From the NCBI GenBank assembly GCA_023957115.1, contig JAMLHN010000005.1, positions 62,001 to 126,000 of the forward strand: a DNA stretch of 64,000 nucleotides, written 5' to 3'. Under the pieces are notes generated by a model. It was given only the letters and a program-made list of their open reading frames with translations. It did not search any database and was not told the DNA's origin. This DNA comes from Thermomicrobiales bacterium. GTDB taxonomy: Bacteria; Chloroflexota; Chloroflexia; Thermomicrobiales; UBA6265. The position numbers and the translations under genes were made by a program. Of the stretch, positions 35,611 through 43,603 are shown one piece after another (position 1 is the stretch's first letter; every line of letters starts with the position of its first letter).

Positions 35611-38502
35611 ATGTCCGATCTCGGAGCTTTTTACGGGCCAAATGCCGGCTATGTGCTCGAGCTCTATGAGCAGTATCAACAGGACCCGACCTCGGTCGGG
35701 CCGCGCTGGCAGACCTATTTCGAAGAATTCACTCCAGAGCTTCCGCGTGTCACGAACGGGCACGTTGGCACACCGGCGACGGCGACCCCCGCGGTCGATT
35801 TGGAGAAGGTCGTTGGAGCGGCTGCACTCGCGCAGGCCATTCGCGAATACGGTCATCTCGATGCCTCGATCGACCCACTCGGCCGGCCGGTTGCCGATAA
35901 TCCCGATCTCGATCTCGACACCTATCGGCTGACGGATGCCGATTTGCGGGCATTGCCGGCCATGGTCGTTGGGGGGGAAGTGGCGGCTTCCTCCGCCAAT
36001 GCGTATGAGGCAATTCAGAAGCTTCGTGCGATCTATACCGGTTCGACCGGATACGACTTCGATCACGTTCATCTGCCGGCGGAGCGCGCCTGGCTGACCG
36101 AGGCTGCGGAATCCCAACGCTTTGCTCAGCCCATGGAGCGTTCGGCACGCCGGGCGCTCCTGCGCCGGCTCACCGATGTCGAAGCCTTCGAACGCTTCCT
36201 GCACCAGACCTACCTGGGGCAGAAGCGTTTTTCTATCGAAGGGACCGACATGCTGGTTCCGATGCTCGACGAGATCGTGCTGGCTGCCGCGAGTGACGGG
36301 GTGCGCGAGGTCATCTTTGGAATGGCCCACCGTGGACGCCTCAATGTCATGACCCATGTGCTCGGCAAACCATATCAGGCCATCATCGCCGCGTTCGAAG
36401 GAGCCAAATGGCATCCGAAACAGGATGAGAACGATCCAGCCCAGCAGTTCTCCGGGGACGTGAAATACCACCTTGGCGCCCGGCTGCTGCGCGGCGAGCA
36501 GGGCCACATGGTCGAAGTCCCGCTGGCGCTTGCGCCAAACCCAAGTCATCTCGAAGCGGTCAATCCGGTCGTCGAAGGGATGGTGCGCGCGCTTCAGGAT
36601 GTCACCGATAAACCGGGCAAACCGGTGCGGGACAACAAGGCCGGAATGGCCATCCTGATCCATGGCGATGCCGCCTTCCCCGGTCAGGGCGTCGTCGCAG
36701 AGACGTTGAACCTCTCCGCGCTGCCCGGCTATACGACCGGGGGCACTATTCACATCATCGCCAACAACCAGGTTGGATTCACAACCTCTCCCAGCGATTC
36801 ACGCTCGACCCGATATGCAGGCGACCTTGCCAAGGGCTTCGAGATTCCGGTTGTGCATGTCAATGCCGACGATCCCGAAAGCTGTCTAGCGGCGGTTCGT
36901 ATGGCGATCGAATACCGCGACACATTCGGGAAGGACTTCCTGGTCGACCTTGTCGGATATCGCAAGTGGGGGCATAACGAGGGCGACGAGCCATCGTTTA
37001 CCCAGCCAGAGATGTACCGGCTCATCGATAAGCACCCAACCGTACGCGACCTCTTCGCCCAACAACTGCTGAGCGCGGGTGATATCCAGACGGGCGAAGC
37101 CGAGACGATGCTTCAGGGCGCGCTCGACAACCTGGCGGGCATCCGGCGGTCGGTGACCGATGGAACCGCCAATCTGAGCGAGGACGTTCCGCCACCGCCC
37201 CCACGCCGCGGGGTCGATACCGGTGTGCCAGAAGAAACGCTGCGCGAATATCATCGAGACATCCATGCGGTTCCGGAGGGCTTCACCATCACGTCCAAGC
37301 TTGCCCGGCAATGGGACCGCCGCGCGAAGGTGCTCGACTCGTCCGATGCGCGGATCGATTGGGCACATGCGGAAACGCTGGCCTTTGCCGCCATTTTGGC
37401 CGAAGGAACGCCGATTCGCCTCACCGGACAGGACTCGGAGCGCGGCACCTTCAGCCAGCGGCATCTGGTGCTGCACAGTCTCGATGGATCGACCTATACG
37501 CCGCTGACCGCGCTTCCGGCCGCGACGGCATCGTTTGCCGTGTATAACAGCGCTTTGTCGGAAGAAGCGACCGTTGGGTTCGAATACGGTTACAGTGTCC
37601 AGGCTCCTGGCCGGCTGGTGATCTGGGAGGGCCAGTTTGGCGACTTCGCCAATGGCGCCCAGGTGATGATCGATCAGTTCATTTCAGCCGCTCGCACCAA
37701 GTGGCGGGTCGAGCCATCGCTGGTTCTTCTCCTGCCGCATGGGTATGAAGGGCAGGGGCCGGAACATTCCAGCGCTCGTCTGGAACGATTTCTTCAGCTT
37801 TACGCACAGGACAACATCCGCGTCGTGAACGCGACGACGTCGGCGCAGTATTTCCATTTGCTGCGACGTCAGGCGGCGCTCCTCCTTTCCGATCCGCGGC
37901 CGCTGGTCGTCATGACGCCAAAGAGCTTGCTGCGTAACCCGGCGGCTGCGTCCGAGCTGAAGGATCTGGTGCAGGGCACCTTCCAGATGGTGATGGACGA
38001 TGCAATCAATACCGAGACCAAATCCGTGACCCGGCTGGTGCTCTGCTCGGGCAAGGTGGCCGTCGATCTCGATGCGAGCCCCTTGCGCGCGGAGACCCAG
38101 AATGTTGCGATTGCGCGTGTCGAGCAGTTGGCGCCGTTCCCGAAACGAGCGCTTGGGAAGACGCTCGCGCTCTACCCCAATCTGAAGGAAGTCGTCTGGC
38201 TCCAGGAAGAGCCGCAGAATATGGGGGCGTGGACCTACATTCACGCCAAGCTGCGTGAGATCGCCAGCGGACTGCCGGTGAGCTATATCGGGCGGCCGGA
38301 GCGCGCCAGCCCGGCCGAGGGCGCCGCGGACCTTCACGCGGTCGAGCAGAAACGGATCGTCGCTGCCGCGTTCGAAGGCGCGCCGTCACCGCGTGCGTCC
38401 CGGTCGAATGGAAATGGACGCAAGAACACAGCCAACGGGCACGCCGAATCGGGTGAATCCGTCGAGATTGTCGAAAAGAAGACAGCCAAGAGCAGGAGTT
38501 GA
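35611..38502 (+). CDS. sucA: 2-oxoglutarate dehydrogenase E1 component
   Basis: The product has 963 residues. The start is the ATG at 35611 (SDLGAFYGPNAGYVLELYEQ). Hallmarks include the thiamin-diphosphate region with VIFGMAHRGRLNVMTHVLGK, ILIHGDAAFPGQGVVAETLN, GDP-type metal binding in NNQVGFTT, and DLVGYRKWGHNEGDEPSFTQ. The C-terminal half has LFLPHGYEGQGPEHSS-type sequence (here LLLPHGYEGQGPEHSSARLE) and QEEPQNMGAW. It decarboxylates 2-oxoglutarate and passes the succinyl group to E2 lipoyl arms in the TCA cycle. It is followed after three bases by the E2 gene. No E3 gene is present in the window. Confidence 0.95.
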   Translation: MSDLGAFYGPNAGYVLELYEQYQQDPTSVGPRWQTYFEEFTPELPRVTNGHVGTPATATPAVDLEKVVGAAALAQAIREYGHLDASIDPLGRPVADNPDLDLDTYRLTDADLRALPAMVVGGEVAASSANAYEAIQKLRAIYTGSTGYDFDHVHLPAERAWLTEAAESQRFAQPMERSARRALLRRLTDVEAFERFLHQTYLGQKRFSIEGTDMLVPMLDEIVLAAASDGVREVIFGMAHRGRLNVMTHVLGKPYQAIIAAFEGAKWHPKQDENDPAQQFSGDVKYHLGARLLRGEQGHMVEVPLALAPNPSHLEAVNPVVEGMVRALQDVTDKPGKPVRDNKAGMAILIHGDAAFPGQGVVAETLNLSALPGYTTGGTIHIIANNQVGFTTSPSDSRSTRYAGDLAKGFEIPVVHVNADDPESCLAAVRMAIEYRDTFGKDFLVDLVGYRKWGHNEGDEPSFTQPEMYRLIDKHPTVRDLFAQQLLSAGDIQTGEAETMLQGALDNLAGIRRSVTDGTANLSEDVPPPPPRRGVDTGVPEETLREYHRDIHAVPEGFTITSKLARQWDRRAKVLDSSDARIDWAHAETLAFAAILAEGTPIRLTGQDSERGTFSQRHLVLHSLDGSTYTPLTALPAATASFAVYNSALSEEATVGFEYGYSVQAPGRLVIWEGQFGDFANGAQVMIDQFISAARTKWRVEPSLVLLLPHGYEGQGPEHSSARLERFLQLYAQDNIRVVNATTSAQYFHLLRRQAALLLSDPRPLVVMTPKSLLRNPAAASELKDLVQGTFQMVMDDAINTETKSVTRLVLCSGKVAVDLDASPLRAETQNVAIARVEQLAPFPKRALGKTLALYPNLKEVVWLQEEPQNMGAWTYIHAKLREIASGLPVSYIGRPERASPAEGAADLHAVEQKRIVAAAFEGAPSPRASRSNGNGRKNTANGHAESGESVEIVEKKTAKSRS

Positions 38503-38505
38503 TGA

Positions 38506-39801
38506 ATGCCGGTTGAGATCCGGGTGCCACCGCTGGGAGAGTCGCTCGTCGACGCAGTGGTCGGTCAATGGTTGAAGTCCGAGGGTGATGCTGTCACACG
38601 GGGAGAGACGATCCTCGAGCTCGAGACCGACAAAGTCAATCTCGATGTCACCGCCGACGAGGACGGGGTCCTGGCTTCGATCGCGCATGCCGAAGGTGAC
38701 GTAGTCACGGTCGGCGAGGTGCTGGGAACGATCTCCGCGGGCGCTGCCGCGACCAATGGTACGGCTTCCGAAGCCGCTGCTCCGGCGGAAACGGCTCCCG
38801 CTCCGGTGGCCGAGCCTGTTGCCGCTACGACTGCTCCTGCCGAGACCTCGGCTGTGTCAGACGGTGCCGGGCGTGCTGCCCCGGCGGTGCGCCGTCTTGC
38901 CGAAGAGCACAATATCGACCTGAATGCGGTTCCGGGAACGGGGCCGGGCGGACGCGTGACGCGCGAGGACATTCTTTCGATTGCGACTGCGCGGCAGCAG
39001 ACCGCGGCGCCGGTTGCTCCGTCGGCTCCCGCCCCGGCGCCGGCGCCATCTGTTCCCGCCCCGCAGCCGCCTGCTCCGGCCGCTCCACGGGTCGAAGACG
39101 CACGTGGCGAAGAGCGTATTCGCATGAACCGGCGACGCCAGACCATCGCCAACCGGCTGGTCGAAGCGCAGCATACGGCCGCCATGCTGACAACGTTCAA
39201 CGAGATCGATATGTCGGCCGTCATGGATCTGCGCGCCCAGCGCAAGGACGCCTTCAAGGAGAAGTTCGGGGTCAATCTCGGCTTCATGTCGTTCTTCACC
39301 AAGGCGACGGTTGGGGCGCTCAAGGCGTATCCCTATGTGAACGCCGAGATCCAGGGCGACGAGATCGTTCTGAAGAAGTACTACGACATCGGTATTGCGG
39401 TCGGCATCGATGAAGGACTGGTCGTTCCCGTCGTGCGTGACGCGGATCGCAAGTCGTTCGCTGATATCGAGAAGACCATCGTCGACCTGGCGACGCGCGC
39501 GCGTTCGGGCGACCTGGAGCTATCCGAGCTCATGGGTGGCACCTTTACGATCACCAACGGTGGAATCTATGGGTCGCTCATGTCGACCCCGATTCTCAAC
39601 GCGCCACAGGTTGGCATTCTCGGGATGCACGCCATCCAGAAGCGAGCAGTCGTCGTCGATGACGAGATCGTGATCCGCCCGATGATGTACGTCGCGCTTT
39701 CTTACGATCACCGAATCGTCGACGGCAGCACGGCCGTACGTTTCCTGGTCAAGATCAAAGAGCTCATCGAGGATCCCACGACGCTCCTGCTGGAAGGATA
39801 A
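38506..39801 (+). CDS. sucB: Dihydrolipoyl succinyltransferase, E2 of 2-oxoglutarate dehydrogenase
   Basis: The product has 431 residues. The lipoyl domain has the modified lysine in ELETDKVNLDVTADEDGVL (about residue 43). An Ala/Pro-rich linker follows, then the peripheral-subunit-binding domain (AAPAVRRLAEEHNIDLNAVP ending GGRVTREDI), a second Ala/Pro linker, and the catalytic acyltransferase domain with RRRQTIANRLVEAQHTAA, GTFTITNGGIYGSL and the active-site SYDHRIVDGS (His near 402). SucB-type rather than pyruvate-type E2 is supported by the single lipoyl domain and linkage to sucA. A strong terminator follows at 39852-39886. Confidence 0.94.
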   Translation: MPVEIRVPPLGESLVDAVVGQWLKSEGDAVTRGETILELETDKVNLDVTADEDGVLASIAHAEGDVVTVGEVLGTISAGAAATNGTASEAAAPAETAPAPVAEPVAATTAPAETSAVSDGAGRAAPAVRRLAEEHNIDLNAVPGTGPGGRVTREDILSIATARQQTAAPVAPSAPAPAPAPSVPAPQPPAPAAPRVEDARGEERIRMNRRRQTIANRLVEAQHTAAMLTTFNEIDMSAVMDLRAQRKDAFKEKFGVNLGFMSFFTKATVGALKAYPYVNAEIQGDEIVLKKYYDIGIAVGIDEGLVVPVVRDADRKSFADIEKTIVDLATRARSGDLELSELMGGTFTITNGGIYGSLMSTPILNAPQVGILGMHAIQKRAVVVDDEIVIRPMMYVALSYDHRIVDGSTAVRFLVKIKELIEDPTTLLLEG

Positions 39802-39809
39802 TCGTGATG

Positions 39810-39840
39810 GTCCGGGGGCCGGAGTCCTGAGTCCGGAGAA
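39810..39840. repeat. Quasi-periodic gene-end repeat
   Basis: Overlapping words GGTCCGGGGGCCGGAGTCCT and GAGTCCGGAGAA lie eight bases after the sucB stop. The 11-mer CCTGAGTCCGG is shared with the inverted-repeat arm at 55751. Confidence 0.5.
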
Positions 39841-39851
39841 AAGGGCAAACT

Positions 39852-39886
39852 AACACGTGGAACGGAAAAGCCGTTCCACGTGTTTT
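39852..39886 (+). terminator. Intrinsic terminator after sucAB
   Basis: AACACGTGGAACGG (39852-39865) pairs exactly with CCGTTCCACGTGTT (39871-39884) around a five-base AAAAG loop and is followed by TTCTTC. It fits a rho-independent terminator for the sucAB transcript and may also serve the converging gene ending at 39919. Confidence 0.85.
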
Positions 39887-39918
39887 CTTCGCGTTCGATT
39901 GTTGTGCGGGGCCTCGGC

Positions 39919-40398
39919 TCAGCGTTTCGGTTCGGTTTCTTTGCGGCTTCTGGGATCCGCGACCACGCCCAGCGCGGCCGCCAGCTCGATCTGGTGATCC
40001 TGCTCCTGCTTGGTGATCTCCTGCAGGACTTCGGCCAGCGCGAACTCGCCGATCTCTTGCGCCTGCAAGATCCGTTTCCGATACTCGGCCACCGTCTCGT
40101 CCTCAGCTCGGAGGTCGGCCCAGAGCATTCCCTCGGCATCCTCCGGTATTTCGACCGGCTTTGGCTTCTCGGTCGGATAGACGCCGAAATAGTCGAGCTG
40201 CTTGGCAACCGCAATAGCATGATCGAGCTCTTCATGCGCATGCACTTCCAGCTCGCTGGCAATGTCCATGTATTGCGGGCCATCCAGCACCTGGCTGTAG
40301 ATCACATACTGGATGATTGCCTTGTATTCACGCGCCAGATCTTCCTGAAGTCCCTGAACCAAAGCGTCACGTTTCGTGGCCAGTTCTTGATCGTTCAC
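39919..40398 (-). CDS. Ferritin-like (bacterioferritin-type) four-helix protein
   Basis: The GTG at 40398 is chosen because GGAGGT lies seven bases upstream; longer open starts lack such a site. The 159-residue product has LAREYKAIIQYVIYSQVLDG and ELEVHAHEELDHAIAVAKQL, the ExxH-type di-iron ligands of ferritin-like proteins, with further ligands in LQEITKQEQDHQIELAAALG. It resembles bacterioferritin or Dps-like proteins that store or oxidise iron. No heme-binding Met is obvious. It converges with sucAB. It lies about 5 kb from the FTR1 gene, so iron handling is a theme here. Confidence 0.8.
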   Translation of the reverse strand: MNDQELATKRDALVQGLQEDLAREYKAIIQYVIYSQVLDGPQYMDIASELEVHAHEELDHAIAVAKQLDYFGVYPTEKPKPVEIPEDAEGMLWADLRAEDETVAEYRKRILQAQEIGEFALAEVLQEITKQEQDHQIELAAALGVVADPRSRKETEPKR

Positions 40399-40483
40399 GT
40401 CTGTTACCTCCATCGGCTCCAACGATGAATTCACTCGTCCCCTCTGCCTCAATTGAAGCTCAGTTGCCATGAGCGTGCTGGAT

Positions 40484-40618
40484 TACTCATACGGATTCCG
40501 GGTACAACAAGGATGTCATCCCCGTGCCTCGTAGCCGCCGGCGAAGCACCGCCTGCACAGGGCCGGCGGCTACCGTTGGTGGTATCCCCACCTCATCACG
40601 CGGATTCCGTATCAGTCA
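40484..40618. mobile_element. MITE-like element, longest copy (~135 bp)
   Basis: The left end TACTCATACGGATTCCGGG and right end CGCGGATTCCGTATCAGTCA are imperfect terminal inverted repeats. Inside are CAAGGATGTCATCCCCGTGC with CTCGTAGCCGC (also in the 13136 copy) and a perfect 12-bp inverted pair GTAGCCGCCGGC/GCCGGCGGCTAC (40531-40542, 40562-40573). No coding sequence is present, so it would depend on a transposase elsewhere. Confidence 0.6.
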
Positions 40619-40701
40619 TCTCTGCCTGGAGACGGGCAGGCGCGTTTCCGATCCAGTACGGGGCTGGGCCGGTCGATTCGACCGTGCGTGAGGTCGCGTG
40701 C

Positions 40702-42138
40702 TCAGATTGCGGTTTCGGGTGTGGGCTCGGTGGATTGATCGAGCCGGAACTCGCGAGTCAGATCTGCAGCCCGGGACTTGAAGGCGCGCCAATTGCCGAT
40801 CGCGGGAATCAATCCGGTCACGATAAAGCTGCCCCAGATCCAGGCAATGCTTTGATCCAGAAACTGCACGCCAATCCAGGCAATGAGCACCGCCAACCAG
40901 ACGGCTACCACCCCTCGAATCATCGGCGAGCGGGTGTCGCCCGCCCCGCGGACAGCGCCCGCGGATGACATCCAGAGCCCCCAGATCGGCAGGCTAATCC
41001 CGATGGCGCGCATGGCCACCGTTCCGAGCTCGATCACATTTGCATCGTCGGAGAATGCCCGCACGATGTACTCGGCAAAAACCACCATCAACACCAGGCC
41101 AGCGACTGTCACGATCACGGCCCACTTGCGGGAGATGTTCGCCGCGGCGATCCCTTCATCCATACGCTTGGCGCCGACGCTCTGCCCGACGAACGCGGTT
41201 GCGGTGGTGGCGAATGCGATCGTCGGCAGGAACGCGATGGACATTGCGGTAAAGGAGATCTGCTGGGCTGCCAGCGCATCGGTTCCAATCGTTGCCGCGA
41301 TTGCCACGAGGAAAATGAATCCGAACTGCATGACCACCTGTTCGAACGCGGCCGGCAGGCCGAGTTTGAAGAGTCCGCGGCCAATGGTCAGGCTGGGGAA
41401 CCAACCCCTGCGGCTGCGAATCGACAGGCTCACCTTCCCGGACCAGAGCATGACCAGCATGAACGCCGCTCCCGTTGCGCGGCCCAGAGCGGCGCCCCAG
41501 GCCGAACCGCCGACCCCCAGCTCCGGAAATCCGAAATGGCCAAAGATGAGCACGTACGCAACGACGACGTTGACCGCATTGGCGAGCACCGCTGCTTTGA
41601 GGGGCGTCCGACTATCGCCCGCCCCGCGAAGTACCGCCCCGCAAAGATAGGAAAGCAGGATTGCGACGCTGCAGGCCGAAGTGATCTGGAGATACTCGAC
41701 GGCATTCGCTGCCACATCATCCTCGACATGGAAGAGGCTGATCGCCTGCGGCGCCAACACATAACCGAGAATCGAGAGCGGAATCGCCAGCACGACACCC
41801 CACGAGATGGCCTGCCGCGCCAGCTCGTTTGCGCGCTCACTCGCTCCCGCGCCGATTGCCTGTGAGACCAGAACCGTCGCACCGATCGTGACGGCGCTCA
41901 GGATGGCAATGATGAGGAAAACGGTCTCGAACGCGATACCGACTCCGGCAATTGCATCCGCGCCCAGCCGTCCGACCAGCAGCGTGTCGACCGCTCCCAC
42001 GGCAACCTGCAGCATGTTCTCACCGATGATGGGAAGCGCCAGCAGAAGCACGCGACGCTGCGTCATCGGTTCCCATGCGGACCCTGGAAGGGGTTGCTGC
42101 GTTGCTTCGGCGGCGAGCTCGAGTGCTGGTTCGGTCAC
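40702..42138 (-). CDS. MATE-family efflux transporter
   Basis: The product has 478 residues from the GTG at 42138, which overlaps the stop of the DUF3037 gene by four bases (GTGA). Twelve membrane helices are expected. Family features are LLLALPIIGENMLQVAVGAV with DTLLVGRLGADAIAGVGIAF, VSQAIGAGASERANELARQA, and the pseudo-repeat AVLRGAGDSRTPLKAAV with AVRGAGDTRSPMIRGVVAV. MATE proteins export drugs and other cations using sodium or proton gradients. Co-transcription after a HipA-like kinase and DUF3037 is unusual. The upstream extension of the frame overlaps the DUF3037 gene and is not used. Confidence 0.88.
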   Translation of the reverse strand: MTEPALELAAEATQQPLPGSAWEPMTQRRVLLLALPIIGENMLQVAVGAVDTLLVGRLGADAIAGVGIAFETVFLIIAILSAVTIGATVLVSQAIGAGASERANELARQAISWGVVLAIPLSILGYVLAPQAISLFHVEDDVAANAVEYLQITSACSVAILLSYLCGAVLRGAGDSRTPLKAAVLANAVNVVVAYVLIFGHFGFPELGVGGSAWGAALGRATGAAFMLVMLWSGKVSLSIRSRRGWFPSLTIGRGLFKLGLPAAFEQVVMQFGFIFLVAIAATIGTDALAAQQISFTAMSIAFLPTIAFATTATAFVGQSVGAKRMDEGIAAANISRKWAVIVTVAGLVLMVVFAEYIVRAFSDDANVIELGTVAMRAIGISLPIWGLWMSSAGAVRGAGDTRSPMIRGVVAVWLAVLIAWIGVQFLDQSIAWIWGSFIVTGLIPAIGNWRAFKSRAADLTREFRLDQSTEPTPETAI

Positions 42139-42533
42139 GGCAGGCGCACCAAATTGGCAAAGAGCGCATCCAGCTGCTGCGCCGGATCGATACAGAGCCC
42201 GGTATGCGCCGGCGATGATTGCACGATCGTGCTGGATGGCGCGGCAAGCCAGTGCCATCGTTCACGGAAGTCGAGTCTGGCGATGGGGCCGGCTTCGGGA
42301 TCGCCCGCGGCGATACGTGGAATCAGCCTGAGCTGTTCCTCGATTGCATCGATCTGATGTTCGGAGCAGAACGGAGCGAGACAGACCAGACGACCACGAT
42401 CGAGCTCGACCCGGGCTGCAAGATACCGCCGCGAGCGGCAGATGAGAACCACCCCCGCGTTGATGAACTCAGCCCGTTCGACCCGGGGAACGATGCGAAT
42501 TACGGCGTATTCAAATGCCAGCCGTGCGGGCAC
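42135..42533 (-). CDS. DUF3037 domain protein
   Basis: The GTG at 42533 is chosen for the GGAGG located six bases upstream, giving 132 residues. The DUF3037 opening FEYAVIRIVPRVERAEFINA followed by GVVLICRSRRYLAARVELD is clear. The family has no firm function but is often encoded next to HipA-like kinases, as here: it overlaps the 3' end of the HipA-like gene by about 23 bases. An earlier ATG at 42563 would lengthen the overlap. It may be a partner or substrate of the kinase-like protein, which is inference. Confidence 0.75.
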   Translation of the reverse strand: MPARLAFEYAVIRIVPRVERAEFINAGVVLICRSRRYLAARVELDRGRLVCLAPFCSEHQIDAIEEQLRLIPRIAAGDPEAGPIARLDFRERWHWLAAPSSTIVQSSPAHTGLCIDPAQQLDALFANLVRLP

Positions 42534-43296
42534 GTTCCGCCTCCTCCTCGAAAACCGAGGCATGACCGAGCCGGAGCAGCAGGAGATCCCGATATGCTGC
42601 GCGGACCTGATCCGGCGTACGGTCGAGCGGATCCTCGGTCAACCATTCGTCGGGGATATCGGCAACGATTTCGTCCAACATGGCCGGCGTGACCTTGCCT
42701 CGCAGGCGGTCACCCGCCGCGAGAATCGAACCAGCGGCAGGAAGCAGGATATGTTCCCGGCTCAACTGGAAAGGTGATCGCGCCACACGTTCCGCATCGG
42801 GCCAGTTGTGATGAAAATAGAGCGATGCTCCATGGTCGATCAGCCAGAGCTTGCGGTGCCAGGCAAGCAGGTTGGGGTTGCGCGGCGTCCGGTCGACATT
42901 GAGCACGAACGCATCGAACCACACGACATCCGCGGCCAGCTCCGGGGTGAGATCGGGCGGGGCGGCCGGCGCGAAGGCAAGCGAACCGGGGAGAAAATCG
43001 AGACCGAGATTGAGACCGCCGCTCTTGGCAATCAGCTCCTGAATCTCCGGATCGGGTTCGGCGTTGGCGAGCACCGGATCGAGCTCGATCAGGACGATAT
43101 CAGGTACGGGGAGTGCCAGCCGCCGACCGATTTCCCCAGCGATGAGCTCGGCAATGAGTGATTTCGGTCCCTGCGCCGCTCCATGGAACTTGAGTACGTA
43201 GAGCCCGTCATCGTCGGCTTCGACGATGGCAGGTACGGAACCGCCTTCTCGGAGCGGGGTGACATACCGCGCGGCCTGAACAGTTCGGACTGGCAT
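42511..43296 (-). CDS. HipA-like kinase family protein
   Basis: The product has 261 residues from the ATG at 43296 (CGAGGA six bases upstream). It has a kinase-like core: YVLKFHGAAQGPKSLIAELI with the candidate ATP-binding Lys, EIGRRLALPVPDIVLIELD, and DAFVLNVDRTPRNPNLLAWH with LWLIDHGASLYFHH, matching the catalytic N.DR..NPN and metal-binding D.G of HipA-type kinases. HipA itself phosphorylates glutamyl-tRNA synthetase. This short version lacks the HipB antitoxin next door and is paired with DUF3037 instead, so a toxin role is not shown. It is the first gene of a three-gene unit. Confidence 0.78.
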   Translation of the reverse strand: MPVRTVQAARYVTPLREGGSVPAIVEADDDGLYVLKFHGAAQGPKSLIAELIAGEIGRRLALPVPDIVLIELDPVLANAEPDPEIQELIAKSGGLNLGLDFLPGSLAFAPAAPPDLTPELAADVVWFDAFVLNVDRTPRNPNLLAWHRKLWLIDHGASLYFHHNWPDAERVARSPFQLSREHILLPAAGSILAAGDRLRGKVTPAMLDEIVADIPDEWLTEDPLDRTPDQVRAAYRDLLLLRLGHASVFEEEAERARTAGI

Positions 43297-43465
43297 GGAT
43301 TTCCTCGAGCATCGACCCATGTTCGGGCCAGCAGCACAGTATAGGTGGCGGTCGTCTGCCGAGGAGGTCGAGATGCTGGGGCGTATTGGCGATGGTGCAC
43401 CTCGGAGAGCGGACGGAGCGCACGATCGCCACGAGGGGCGGGCGTTGGACATCGTGCGTCCGGCG

Positions 43466-43510
43466 CAGAATGAGACACCCGAGCGCGAATGGCTCGGGTG
43501 TCTCATTCTG
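43466..43510. terminator. 18-bp perfect stem hairpin
   Basis: Bases 43466-43483 and 43493-43510 are exact inverse complements (CAGAATGAGACACCCGAG) around a nine-base loop. It lies between the 3' end of the cupredoxin gene (43604) and the divergent 5' end of the HipA-like gene. It probably stops the cupredoxin transcript, although there is no U-run. Confidence 0.65.
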
Positions 43511-43560
43511 TCTTTCGAGCCGGGCGGATCGTCGAACGCTGGCCCAGCTCGCCGTTTGGA

Positions 43561-43594
43561 ACTCAGTCCAGACTCCGGGTTCCGGGAATCCGGG
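43561..43594. repeat. Quasi-periodic gene-end repeat
   Basis: ACTCAGTCCAGACTCCGGGT followed by TCCGGGAATCCGGG sits ten bases beyond the stop of the cupredoxin gene. It is of the same TCCGG/CTCAG word type as 15051-15107. Confidence 0.45.
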
Positions 43595-43603
43595 CGACGC
43601 GAG

